DNA of 64,000 bases from Cokeromyces recurvatus. Its lineage: Eukaryota; Mucoromycota; Mucoromycetes; Mucorales; Mucoraceae. Numbering within the stretch: position 1 is the first letter of the stretch; each line of letters starts with the position of its first letter. Positions 12,255 to 23,489 of the stretch are shown here, one piece after another. The position numbers and the translations under genes are program-made. Under the pieces are notes generated by a model that saw only the letters and a program-made list of their open reading frames with translations, did no database searches and had not been told where the DNA came from. Location: contig NW_026251389.1 of NCBI RefSeq assembly GCF_025118155.1, positions 806,001 through 870,000 of the forward strand, read 5' to 3'.

Positions 12255-14205
12255 TCAAGGTTTGGTTACTTTGGAAGCCCATGAGTCTTCTTCCTCTTCC
12301 TTTTCTTCTTTTACTGTCCACGCAGCAACTCCCCAAGCAGGGTCAGGCTTATCTTCACCCCAAGAAGCATGAGTAATGTTAATATTTGGTGTATCTGCAT
12401 TTGTATCCCAATCAATATCAGGATTCCATGGCATATCATCATGTTTATGCGAGTTCCATCCAATACGTTTTTGCTTTCTTTTATTTTTAGCAACTAATTT
12501 TTGAAATGATGAAGAAGGTCCCGGTGTATAAGCAGTAAGATCTCGACTGGATCTTCTATAATTATTTCTATTCTTATTAATAGGTTTGATATCATGTGGT
12601 AGATTATTAGCTATATCATCCATTGCAAATATATCTGTATTATCGTTATTATTAAATCTCGGTGAATTATAAGATGCTCTTCTTTGTCGTTGTTTGTTAT
12701 TAGTTGTTTGATGAGTGGGTGGTGGTGGTTCATAATAGTGTTGTCCGTGCATATTACTATAAGGTCGGATAATATGATCTACAGGATTCTTTTCAATATC
12801 CTGTTGCCATTTACGTTCTGTATGCCCTCCAAATGGTGATTTCACAACGATTGAATAGCGTCCTCCTTCCAACGAGCCTTGTAAAAATCGACGCAGCAAA
12901 TCATAATTAGGTTCTTCTAAAAACTTAAGTTTACGTGCATATTGAATGAACTCTAAGAAACCTTGAGGTAAACCAGCACATAAATCCTCCATAAATGTAT
13001 CTTCCTTAATTTGTCGCATTCTATCCCATCCTACTCGAGAATTACGTGCCTGAATACCCGTCCAGGGCAATGTACCAAATAAGAGATCAAGTAGTAAATA
13101 ACCAAGACTTTCAATATCATCACGTCGGGAATGAGGTTTACCACGATGAACGTTCAGGGAAGCATACCTTGCTGTGCCTGTTTTATTCTTAATATTTCGT
13201 TTCGTTTCTGGGTATGGTTTTTCGGTTGTTGGGTTACGCCACCAAGTTGTTAGACCAAAATCAACAATGTGAAGCTTTGGATGAGGTTCATTCCATTTCT
13301 TAAATACTTCTTTACACGTAGGATTTATATACTTGATATGAGGCATTCCATTATCATCTGGTATCTCGATCATTTCTGCTTCTGGTAAATGACAATGAGA
13401 TGGAAATAAAAAATTATCGGGTTTAATGTCTCTGTAAACAAGACCACTCTTATGGATATGTTCCAATATGGAAACCTAATAATAATAGTAGTATGATTAG
13501 TCATGGATATAGACACATCTATTTCGTGCATATTTTCATTATCTTACAATCTGACAGCCAAAGTCAACTACCACATCAAGTGGAAATGTTTGTATAGTTT
13601 GTTTTAGTTGATTTAAATTAGGTCCTAACAAATCAATGACAATGCAATCAAAACCATCATGTTGTCCATGCCAATGGCATTGTGGAATACCAGCTAAAGT
13701 AAATAAATAAATAAATAAAATATTATTATTAGTCCATGAAAGAATACGATGATATTAAATACTTTACGTCCACCGGCTAAAACATCATACATGATGCTTT
13801 CATGTTTTAATTGAGGATGGCGCATTTTAAGTGGTTCTCTTTTAATAGCATAATGTCTAAAAGTATCAACATCCTCCGCTAATAATAATATACTATTAAT
13901 ATCTCAATTATATCATGCTATAAATTATGTGTATACACATATATTTGCTCATTACCTTCAAATACTTCACCAAATGAGCCTTCACCTATTCTTCCAAGGA
14001 CTAACCATTGTTCAGCAATAATGACATCTCTACTATTTATACTTAAATCTGTTCGAGTACTATCAAATGAAGCATATTCAACACCCAACATGTTATTTTG
14101 ATTATTGGGGGATTTAAGATAATTTATATCGACTGAACGGGATAAATAACCCTTTTGTGGATGTGATCTCGGCTTTGACTGCTTAATATGAAAGGGACTT
14201 GTCAT
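12255..14205 (-). CDS. Casein kinase 1 family protein kinase with long C-terminal tail
   Basis: Four exons, 14205-13956, 13878-13768, 13693-13548 and 13475-12255, join in frame to 575 residues. After about 60 residues of basic leader the kinase begins with GRIGEGSFGEVFE (glycine loop), then YAIKREP (the beta-3 Lys). The catalytic loop YRDIKPDNFL has Asp185, and the metal-binding DFG is in IVDFGLT. The segment TGTARYASLNVHRG followed by SRRDDIESLGYLLLDLL is diagnostic of CK1, which lacks the usual APE motif. The roughly 200-residue tail is Asn/Arg-rich with acidic patches near the end and no recognised domain, and it lacks a C-terminal CC prenylation motif of Yck type. It is divergent from the coiled-coil gene at 14601. 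Which CK1 subfamily (Hrr25-like or another) is not clear. Confidence 0.93.
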
Positions 14206-14600
14206 TTAAACAGTATATAAAGAAGAAGTGTTAAATAAAATATTTTTAAGATATGTTGTTCATGAATTTATATTAAAGAAAAAAGAAAAAAGAAAAAAAA
14301 ATATTTAATTGGTGTTTGAACTTTGACCGTCTTAATATTTTGTTGGCAGCAGCAATAGAAAAAGAAAGTTAAATAATTCAATGATTAATATTATGCTTAT
14401 ATACAAAGGCTTTTTTTTTTCTTAAAAATACAATAAAAGTACACACGTGCTATACTCCTCATTCAACCTACTCTCCTTTATATATACAAATATTTATATG
14501 TATGTATGTATGTGTATGTTTAGTTACTTTTCTATCTTTGCCCTTTTTTTTATTTTTTATTTTTTTTTTAACTCTTGTTTCTTTTCATTTTACTTATATA
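14206..14600. promoter_or_regulatory. Divergent promoter, CK1-like kinase and coiled-coil gene
   Basis: About 395 bases shared by two genes transcribed outward. It is AT-rich with A tracts near 14278-14301 and a CT/T-rich leader (14540-14590) directly before the ATG at 14601. No specific motif is recognised. Confidence 0.4.
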
Positions 14601-15544
14601 ATGCTTCATATCCAAGAAGCTTTTACTATTCATAATTCTAATTTATTAATGTCTACTACTACTACAGTTATAGTACAACCTCAACCAAGTACTTCTTCAA
14701 GGTCAACTAAAGTAATAGAGCAATTGAATATAAAATACGATACAATACAGAAAGAACTAGCTTCCATAAAAGTACAGGTAAGGCAGCTAAACAAGGAGTA
14801 TATCCATTTATTTAATGTTTTTATCTTTTATAGCTTGAAGTATCAAGGCAAACAAAATTACAATATGAAAAAGATATTTCTACTCATACAGCATGCAATA
14901 AACAATACAGAGCCCGTATAAAAGATATAATGCAACTTCTTGAATCAAAACAAAAACTTCTCGAGACTACAAAGATTCTATCCAACCAACTCGAACTCAA
15001 AGTAAAGCAACTAAAAGATGAAGCCTTACGCTCTCGACATCAACTTGAAGGCTTACGACGTCAAGAACAATCCTTAGAACGTGTTAGAGATGTAGCTTTT
15101 AAACACAAAGACCAGTTACAACAACACAGACGGCAGTTATATATATCTGTAGATCAATTTAAGTTACGTTGTGAGCGAGAATTATCATCATTCGAAAGTA
15201 ATTATACCACTCTAATGGATTATACGTGCCTCATTGCTAAAAGAAACAAACAGATGATTGACTCTATTAATAACAAGTTAAAATTACGTCAACAAGCAAT
15301 TAAGCAGTTAGGTTTATTAAGACTACAATTAAAGTCAAATACAGAATCATTTATGGATCATATTAGAACTAAGCTTGAGGCTATACATATTCAACAAAAT
15401 ATATCGAAAAACATATCAACAGAAGCTACTGTTTTACAATATCGTGATGAATTTCACAGTTTACTTAAAAGAATTAAGACGGCAATAGCAGAGGAGTTAG
15501 CAGCAGTAGCAACCACTGAAAAAAAGACAATTTCAATTCTTTAA
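14601..15544 (+). CDS. Coiled-coil protein of unknown function
   Basis: Two exons, 14601-14777 and 14834-15544, join in frame across a 56-nt GT-AG intron to 295 residues. The start could be the ATG at 14601 or an in-frame ATG at 14649 (MSTTTTVIVQPQPS), the latter giving a Ser/Thr-rich start without the hydrophobic residues. From about residue 45 on the protein is almost entirely charged and Gln/Leu/Lys-rich with heptad-like spacing, for example KLLETTKILSNQLELKVKQL, consistent with a long coiled coil. No enzymatic or membrane motif is visible. I do not recognise the family. A structural or scaffold role is only inference. Confidence 0.75.
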
Positions 15545-16455
15545 TTCAAAATAAACTCCTTCTTTCTTCTTCTGCTTCTAAATAAAGAAAGTTTATAAAT
15601 CTCCTAAAATTGGTAAAAGTAATACCTGCTGTCTATATAATCATTCTATGTCTTCAATTCCGGGAATTTTATTATGTTTACATAACATACACTCATTTTT
15701 ATATATACAAATGTTATACATAACCTCTAGTAATATATAAAAAAATGTAGTTAATGCAGTATAGTATTATACCTAATTCATTAGAAAATACTTTTATGAA
15801 GCCATGCTTTTTGCTGACAATATTCAAAAGTATCTTATAGATTAGAAAAAAGGTTAAGGTATATAGTTTTTATTTATATAGCTTGCATGAATATATACAT
15901 ATAAATATATATAGTTTATAAGGGTCCTACTATCATTTTATATAACCTATCATCTCTCCTTTTTATAACAGGTTTTATTACAGTTTACTTTAAAATCTGA
16001 AGCATGTAGATGACCTATCTCTTTCTCTGGCATATAACTCCTCATTTATCCTTTCATTTTTATGCCTTTAACTCCTCATTATTATCATTATGCTCCTAAT
16101 CAATATAGGAAATATAAAATATCGAACTCTATTATGTATATTTTATAAATAAAAAAAATAATAATAATATATAAAATTGACAGTTAATACTTTCTTTACT
16201 CTCCCTATCTACATAGCCTCCCTCCTATTTTTGTTACCCTCCAAAAGAAAATACATATATATGCTATAAAATCAATGTAACTATTTAGAAAAAAAAAAGG
16301 TAGATTTTTATGTCATTGAGTATGCTCACGAAACAAAATTTTATTGTTCTTCATGATGACTTAATATTCATACTCTACTAACAAACAGTCAAACTTTTGC
16401 TTATGACACCAGCTGATTAAATGTTATATAGTATTTTGCATTTACAAAATAATTT
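15545..16455. other. Intergenic, AT-rich
   Basis: No gene is recognised. Short TA-rich microsatellite patches and A tracts only. Confidence 0.5.
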
Positions 16456-16459
16456 TTTG

Positions 16460-16630
16460 ATGCGACCGATCAATTTTTCCTTCTCTGTTATTTACATTGA
16501 TCTGAATTGTTCTTGCCTGAGGAAATACAATGTAGGACTGATCATGACTAAAAACGATCTCACATAAATACATACCAGCAGAATCAAGAGTTTGTTCCTG
16601 TGATTTGTTAATGGTCACAGAGCGAATTTG
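16460..16630 (-). pseudogene. PIF1/Helitron-type helicase relic
   Basis: On the minus strand a continuous stretch of about 50 codons reads SVTINKSQEQTLDSAGMYL, then VFSHDQSYIVFPQAR. This matches the C-terminal helicase motif of PIF1-family proteins, especially those of Helitron transposons (pattern T-I-(H/N)-K-(S/A)-Q-x-Q-T-L, then F-x-H-x-Q-x-Y-V-x-x-S-R). The final serine/arginine segment is altered and no longer continuous frame surrounds it, so it is a fragment. A host PIF1 helicase fragment is the alternative. The flanking 16.6-17.6 kb shows no further helicase motif that I can identify. Confidence 0.7.
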
Positions 16631-18659
16631 GTTTTTTATAGTTACAAAAAAAAAATTACTTACAAATATAAAGATAAAATCAAATAACGAGCTTTCTCAT
16701 TTTTATTCTATTCATCAGTTGGTATTATATGATTTATTCTATTATAAAGAGTTCTATTATAATCTTCAATGTTTTATCAAAAAAGTATACTTTAATACGT
16801 TTATAAACCTTAGCGGAATGAAAGTCTTCATAAGAAGAATATATCTTTATTTTTATTTCCTAATAAAATAGCAAAGCATGCAAAATGATTGAAGACACAC
16901 AGCATAAGGATATCATTAAGACTAAATGTAGTCTTTTAAATCAAGATTGGATTGACTATCCATGACTGAGATACTGTGGCTCTCAATTATTAGCAATTTC
17001 CATATTGTTATAAGACAATATACGTATTTTGATTAATATAGTTGAGCCATATTGACAGGACAATTTCCTTGATGCATGTTATGAACGTCATTATGAAAAC
17101 TCTCCATAACAATGGAACAGCATGAATATCTCTCAATATGTCTTTTGTCAACATAAGAGGAAAATAAACTTATCATAAGCACCAAGGTATACAATTTCTT
17201 TGTCTCCATCTAGTATGCGGCTCGAAGCACAATCAGTATGTTTTTAGCCTTCAACTTCACACTTCAAGTCGACCTCCATCACAACATTGTTTTTAGATAT
17301 AAAATTTGTATGTTATTTCTTCACTTCTTGATGTATGAGATAGTGTAAGCTAGATAATATCAGACAAAGACTATAGTTAAGTTTTATATGATTTATTGCT
17401 TATTTATCAGTATTAATATTAAAATTTCTTAAATAACTAAGTTTATGTGAAAATAGGGAAATTGTAATGATAGTAATAATGTATAAGCATTCTCTCTTAA
17501 TTTTCCCGTGTTATCAAATAATTATGCCGACTTCTTCTATATTCACAGACAACACATAGTTTCGACTTCTTCCTTCTAGATTCTAAATCCTTTATCGTTG
17601 ATTTGAATTTTTTTTTATTCTGCCTATTTATTTTAAATGACAGATTGTATTACACTTCTATCGGCTGCTTATTTATTTCCTTATCATTAAACTGGACATG
17701 TAGAACCGGTAAAACTCATGCTGGATATTTACAGTATGAATTGATCTTCTTCTTCCTCTTCTTCTCTTCCGTCTATGCCTCTCGTTTATTAGTTATAACA
17801 AGTTTGAAGCAAAATTTAATGCATTTCTACATATAATTTCGTTTTTGATGTCTTTACTAGACTTTTTTTTTATATGTTTTTATAACTGTATGTTTATCTT
17901 TATTCTGGTATCATATCTCGAGTTAGAATCATTCATCGTTTGGGCCTTGTTCAACCAAGATAGAAACCAAAAATTCAATTCCACAGGAAAAAGTAGGATT
18001 TTTCTTATTCCATACAACAGCAGTGAATAAAAGTGGTAAAAAATGCAATACTCCAGCAAAATATTTTAAACTCATTAAAGATTTCAATATTTCACATATT
18101 TCTAAGATAATCGAAAACAGGAAAAAGTTAATGCAAGTTTAAATAGTCTGCTATTAGTAGACGTGACAAATCACGAAGCGTAAGAATGATAAGAAGATTA
18201 CTTGTACTATAGATATCTTCTATAATTAAAAAAGTTAATGAAGTAGTTTTATACTGAATAATACATATTTCTTGACATTCATATTATTAATTTTTTAAAT
18301 GAAATTATCTTCTTGACAGCCCTGGTGTTTTACCTCAATGTTATGTTGGCCTATCATTTGTACCTTGGACTCTTTTGAATACAATGAAATTTCATTCTCC
18401 GTTACAAATCCTAATAAAAAAAAAAAAAAAAAACTCAGAAAAAAAAAGCATATTTCAAACTAACCTTCTCACAAATGTCATTTAATGAAGTAGAAAACCA
18501 ACTGTGTTAAAAAAAAAATCTGATATCTGACTCACTTTCTGAGTTAATTGTGGGCCCTTTTATGGAAATCAGATTTTTCTTTACCAAAAAAAAAATACTG
18601 TGACAATTTTTTTCAGGATCAGTTAAATAAAAGAACGAAAAAGTTCCTTAATTTTGTTT

Positions 18660-18722
<63 letters not shown>

Positions 18723-18733
18723 ACAATCTATAA
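16631..18733. other. Gene-poor region ending in a 57-base T tract
   Basis: No intact gene is recognised. It may contain further decayed parts of the helicase element. The T tract 18662-18718 ends 16 bases before the ATG of the FetB-like gene. Confidence 0.5.
18662..18718. repeat. Poly(T) tract, 57 bases
   Basis: An uninterrupted T run counted directly from the sequence, immediately upstream of the FetB-like start codon at 18734. It either lies in the leader or acts as a nucleosome-excluding promoter tract. Confidence 0.9.
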
Positions 18734-20049
18734 ATGGAAGACGTTGTTAAACAGCCAGATTTATCATGGTGGAATGTAACTGAAGCATCAATAGCTATTA
18801 TTTTTGCAGGTTTTTATTTACTAGAAGAACGCTTTCTTTTTTTGTTTCAATTTCTAATAAATAAAGCTAGCTTTCATTAGTTTAATTTTAGGGCTAAAAT
18901 TGGAATTTTCATTATTAATATCTGGTCTTCGATGCATTGTTCAATTATCTTTAACTGTAAATTTACACCAAATATATATAAAAATATAGTCTTAAATAAA
19001 AACAACTGTTTTCTATATAGGGTTTAATATTGAACGATATATTAAGAACTCAATATATGAGTATTGTTATAGGAATGTCAAGTAAAGTACAACAATATAT
19101 AAATATAAAAAATGCTTAAAACTTACTTTTCTATATACACATATGAAAAGTTTTTTTAGTTCTTTTAGCCACATATGAAATAGTTTGTAACAGAACAAAG
19201 AAAACATTTAAAGGCATGGTAAATAGAGTTTATGATCCTAATTACAGTATTAGTAAGCTTATTTTTTTTTCTTAAAAAAAATAGTTTCCTTTAATGTTTG
19301 CTATTTTATTCTTCAGTAACTTGATTGTCACCGTCATTGGATCAGTATTTGTTATGAAAGCTGATCCCTTTTGGGAGCCTTCTATTTTTATTCCTGTTAT
19401 CGGTATGCTTCTAGGAAATTCAATGAGTAGTGTAGCAATGGCTGTAGAACGTTGCTTAGATCAATTTAGGTAACATTATATAAACCACTATATACACATA
19501 TACATATATAATGTATTTTTACTCTTGTTTATTCATTTTTATATTAGTATACATGCACCTATACTGGAGACTAGATTATCCTATGGAGCATCACGATATG
19601 AAGCTTCTTTACCGCTGGCGGTAGAGACGATTCGAATTGCATTATTACCAGTTTTTACACAACTTAGTGTGATGGGAATGATTAATATTCCTGGCATGAT
19701 GACAGGCCAAATTATGGCAGGAATGCCAATTATGCAATCTGTTATGTATCAACAATGTATTATGTTTATGGTTGCAGCAAGTAGCGCATTAGGCGTAGTG
19801 ATGTCGGTTGCAGTAAAGTATTATAGATGAATCTTTTGCATATAATTTATATTTATTATTAATAATAATATCATGTAGGCTTGTTTATCCATACTTATCG
19901 ATCATAAACAAGTAATGAGATTCGATAGAATTAATGATGTTAAGCCGTTTTATTGTTATTTTGAAAAGCATCGATTAGTTCGTTCAATCGTTATGAAACA
20001 TGTTTGTAGTAGAAGAAAAAAGACAGTTAAAAAATCATTATTAGATTAA
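18734..20049 (+). CDS. FetB/UPF0014-like multipass membrane protein (putative metal-export permease)
   Basis: Seven exons join in one frame to 293 residues: 18734-18809, 18892-18956, 19021-19081, 19160-19218, 19285-19469, 19548-19812 and 19879-20049. The conserved block VIGMLLGNSMSSVAMAVER followed by RLSYGASRYEASLPLAVE and INIPGMMTGQIMAGM is characteristic of the UPF0014 family (bacterial FetB/YbbM). In E. coli, FetB is the permease of the FetA-FetB iron exporter. Several hydrophobic segments are visible. A charged cytoplasmic tail rich in Lys and Arg follows the last helix and is longer than in bacterial members. No FetA-like ATPase is nearby, so partner and substrate are unknown. The start at 18734 gives MEDVVKQPDLSWWNVTEASI, a sensible start before the first helix. 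Confidence 0.88.
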
Positions 20050-20377
20050 TCTATGCGCATAATACCTTTACATAATATATTTATTTATTGTATACATAAA
20101 ATATAGACTATTTATTATAGTGTTATACATTATTTGATTTTGATATAAAAATAGTGTGTGAATGTATATATTTATATTTTAATGAAGAAAAGAAATGAAT
20201 ATTGTATCGAGCTTTTTGCCTTTTTTTTTCTTCTTCCCATAGTAGTGTATAAAAGATATTACAATCTCCATATTAAGAAAGGTATAAATTTGAAATTCCT
20301 TTTTTTTTTTTTTTTCATTTATATAATCTATTGTTTTTTCCCATCTTTTCTTATTTACTTTTTATCAATTCATATTT
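20050..20377. promoter_or_regulatory. Intergenic, promoter of the M28 peptidase gene
   Basis: About 330 bases, T-rich toward the 3' end. No element is recognised. Confidence 0.4.
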
Positions 20378-22654
20378 ATGATTAAATCTATTTCTTCACT
20401 TCTAGACGAAGAGTCTAACGAAAGAATACATAATAAAAAAAACTATAGCTGGTATGATAAAGACCCGGGAGAGTCTACTCCTTTGTTAAATATTACAACA
20501 CAGAAAAGCTCTAAAAAAAAAGCACTTCAAATTATTGCTACAATAGCAATTTGTGTTTTTATTATCGTCTTAGGGACTCAATTTGTCTATAATCCTTTCA
20601 AGAAAAAATCAGGTAATAGCCTATATTCTTTATATATATATATATATAAAAAGAATTAATTCAATCTTCTTATTTATTTATTAATAGAAAAATTACCACA
20701 GCTAACAGATGCTGAAAAATTTATACTAGAATTCCCTTCCAATACTAGTATTCGTAATTATCTCAAAACATATACTTCAGAAGCCCATTTGGCAGGTACT
20801 ACTAATGATAAAAGACAGGCTGAATGGACACATGCACAATTCCAAAGCTTTGGTTTACAATCCGAGATCGTAACCTATTGGCCTCTTCTCAATTATCCAA
20901 TTGAACGCCGTCTAGCGCTCATTTCTGGACCTCCCGAGTTTCGATTTGAAGCCAAATTGAGAGAGGACGTTATTGAGGAGGATGAGACAAGTCAGGATCC
21001 CAATGTTATTCCAACCTTTCATGGCTACTCAAAGAATGGTACAGTGAGAGGTCCCGTTATTTACGCTAATTACGGTCGTCTCCAGGACTTTCAGTTCCTT
21101 AAGGATCAAGGTATCCCATTGAATGGTACAATAGCTCTTGTTCGTTACGGTGGATCTTTTAGAGGCCTCAAAGTACGTGCTGCAGAAGTCTTTGGATGTG
21201 CAGGTGTCCTAATTTACTCTGACCCTATTGACGATGGACCTGTCGACAAAAAGAATGGTGAATCCTACCCTAACGGTCCATGGCGTTCTCCAAGTTCGGT
21301 TCAACGTGGCTCTGTTCAATATATATCATTAATCACTGGGGATCCCTTAACGCCTGGCTATGCCGCTACAGAAAATGCAACACGTATTCAACCAGAGGAC
21401 TCACCGGGACTTGCTAAAATCCCTTCCCTTCCACTTTCATGGGAAGATGCGCTTCCACTCCTCAAAGCTACTCAAGGGCGTGGTATTCGTGGTGGTAGTG
21501 ATGATGATTGGTCTGGAGGCTTAAAAGGAGTGGACTATTTTAGTGGTCCTACAGAAGGTGAAGTGATCATGATAAATCATATCAAAAATAAAATTACACC
21601 TATTTGGAATGTAGTAGCACGTATTGATGGATGTGAAGAAGGTAATAGAGCAGTTATTTTGGGCAACCATCGTGATGCCTGGGTGTACGGTGCTGTAGAT
21701 CCTTCCTCAGGTTCTGCCTCATTATTGGAATTGGCTCGTGGGTTTGGTCAACTACTCAAGATAGGATGGTGTCCACGAAGAACGATTTTGTTAGCCTCTT
21801 GGGACGCTGAAGAGTATGGCTTAGTTGGCTCTACAGAATGGGTGGAGGATAATCAAGAATGGCTTAAACAAGAGGCTGTTACATATATCAATGTTGATAC
21901 AGCTGTTTCAGGCTCACATTTTAAAGTAGCGGCTTCACCTTCCTTAAAACGTCTTTTATATACCATGACAAAATATGTAAAGGATCCCAACTCGAGTAAG
22001 TCTGTCTTTGATGTCTGGTCAACTGAAAATACTCTGCCACATATAGGTGAATTAGGGTCTGGCTCTGATTTTGTAGGATTTTTGGACCACTTGGGTATTG
22101 CAAGTATCAGCATGGCTTTTAAAGGTGCTTATGGTGTTTATCATAGCAACTATGATAGCTTTCATTGGATGGAAAAGTTTGGTGATCCACAATTTTTATA
22201 CCATGAGACACTTGTGAAAGTATGGGGTTTAATAGCCCTACGTTTAGCTGATTCGCCTCTATTGCCTATTCATCCTATTGACTATGCACAAAAATTAAAT
22301 GAATATGTAAAAACCCTAACACGGTACGCAAAACACCAATATAAATTTTCCAAACTAGAGGCATCTATTAGGGAATTGAGCAAGCAGGCAGATCGTTTTG
22401 AACGATATTTAAATGATCAAACCAACGATAAACTAACCTATTTTGAACGTAATTTTATTGATGAAGAAGGTATTAAAGGGCGTGAATGGTTTAAGCATGT
22501 AGTTTATGCTCCAGGCCTTTGGACAGGTTATTCTTCTCAGGTCTTTCCTGCTATTGTGGAAGCTATAGATGCCAAAGATAAAGATCAAATTAAATATACG
22601 GAAGAAAGAGCTGTCTTAGCAATTCAACAGGCTACTAAGAGTTTACAGCAATAA
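20378..22654 (+). CDS. Transferrin-receptor / glutamate-carboxypeptidase-II-like M28 metallopeptidase, type II membrane protein
   Basis: Two exons, 20378-20612 and 20688-22654, give 733 residues. A cytosolic tail of about 48 residues precedes one hydrophobic segment (ALQIIATIAICVFIIVLGTQ), followed by a luminal or extracellular domain. The family order is a PA domain (the SFRGLKVRAAEVFGCAGVLI region), the M28 zinc peptidase core and a C-terminal helical domain. All five metal ligands seem present: His406 in NHRDAW, Asp416, Glu453/Glu454 in DAEEYG, a later Asp in INVDTA (about residue 482) and the His of YHSNYDS. The spacing matches human GCPII (His-Asp 10 residues, Asp-Glu 38). Yeast relatives are Vps70 and Tre1/Tre2, which act in vacuolar sorting and transporter turnover. 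With the catalytic residues kept, this one may be an active carboxypeptidase. Its 3' part is duplicated at 31331-31614. Confidence 0.94.
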
Positions 22655-23402
22655 AAATGTTGGTTTTAACTTTTATTATACAAGAAAATATTATTTGTTT
22701 GAGAAAAATAATAAAATATTCTATACAAGATGGTATATGTAAAACTACTAAATCCCTCCTCCTCTATTTTTTTTTCTTTTTTTTTTTCTTTTTTTAGTAT
22801 AAAGTAGAAGAGGGCATATTTGATCCTATGTTTGTTTGCTCATTAGCTGTTAATAATAGTTTAAATACAAATTGTCGATCATTTTCATCCATCATGGAAC
22901 CAAATATCAAAGGTAGCTCCGTTTTATGACCATTATTTAAACATTTTATTTCTTTTCCACGAATCACTTGCTCAATGGTTCCCTATTATATCGAATCATA
23001 GTTAGTATATAACGCAAGTATATTCCAACAAGTAATACTTTACAGTGATTACATTTCTAATTTCAATGAAGGTAGAATCAAAGGCCATAACATATGGATA
23101 GCAAAATGCATAACCTTCTGGATTTCCTTCCCATTCTATCAAGAAATTAACAAATAAACGATTTCCCTTACTATCAATGTAAAACGCATATTCTACATGT
23201 ATATATATATCTATAATTAGTTTCTCTCTATTTTATACTTGATTGCTATATATACCATCGTAACAGACAAAATAATGATTACGAGGAGTTCTAAAAATTG
23301 CTATATGTTTGATGGGTTGTCGCAAATTTAATGAAGAAGCCTCCTTTTCACGTTCCAGAATAAACGCCAAGTTTTTATCTGCAGGATTCAATAATTCTGT
23401 AC
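21545..23402. repeat. Segmental duplication, copy A (M28 3' end plus RhoGEF 3' end)
   Basis: This 1.86-kb segment recurs at 31331-32361 in the same orientation. The match starts at the shared GGTCCT and stops at the A tract of a RhoGEF intron. By eye there are three mismatches in the first 100 bases and none noticed over the last 930. Copy B lacks 828 bases of this copy (between the GAAGAAGGTA repeats at 21635 and 22463). Confidence 0.95.
22794..23402 (-). pseudogene. Orphan 3' fragment of the RhoGEF gene (CNH domain end)
   Basis: The minus strand holds the last three exons of the RhoGEF gene that is complete at 31752-35652: LLNPADKNLAFILERE, then EYAFYIDSKGNR to FIEIRNVIT, then GTIEQVIRGKEIKC to the stop at 22794. 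It ends at the A tract of the upstream intron, beyond which the sequence is unrelated transposon DNA. No start codon or DH domain remains, so it cannot make a GEF. It still supplies the 3' neighbour of the M28 gene and probably its natural terminator region. Confidence 0.92.
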
Positions 23403-23489
23403 AAAAAAAAAGAAAAAAAAATGTCACTTTCCAGAAAATTAATGACACTAAGCCAAAAATGATTGTCCTTTCATGTCTAGAAATTTTGT

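Noticed and set aside
17690..17740. A plus-strand GTGKTHA-like Walker A (near 17700) as part of the PIF1 relic.
   Set aside because: It lies on the opposite strand from the relic, has no second helicase motif near it and is in a low-complexity frame.
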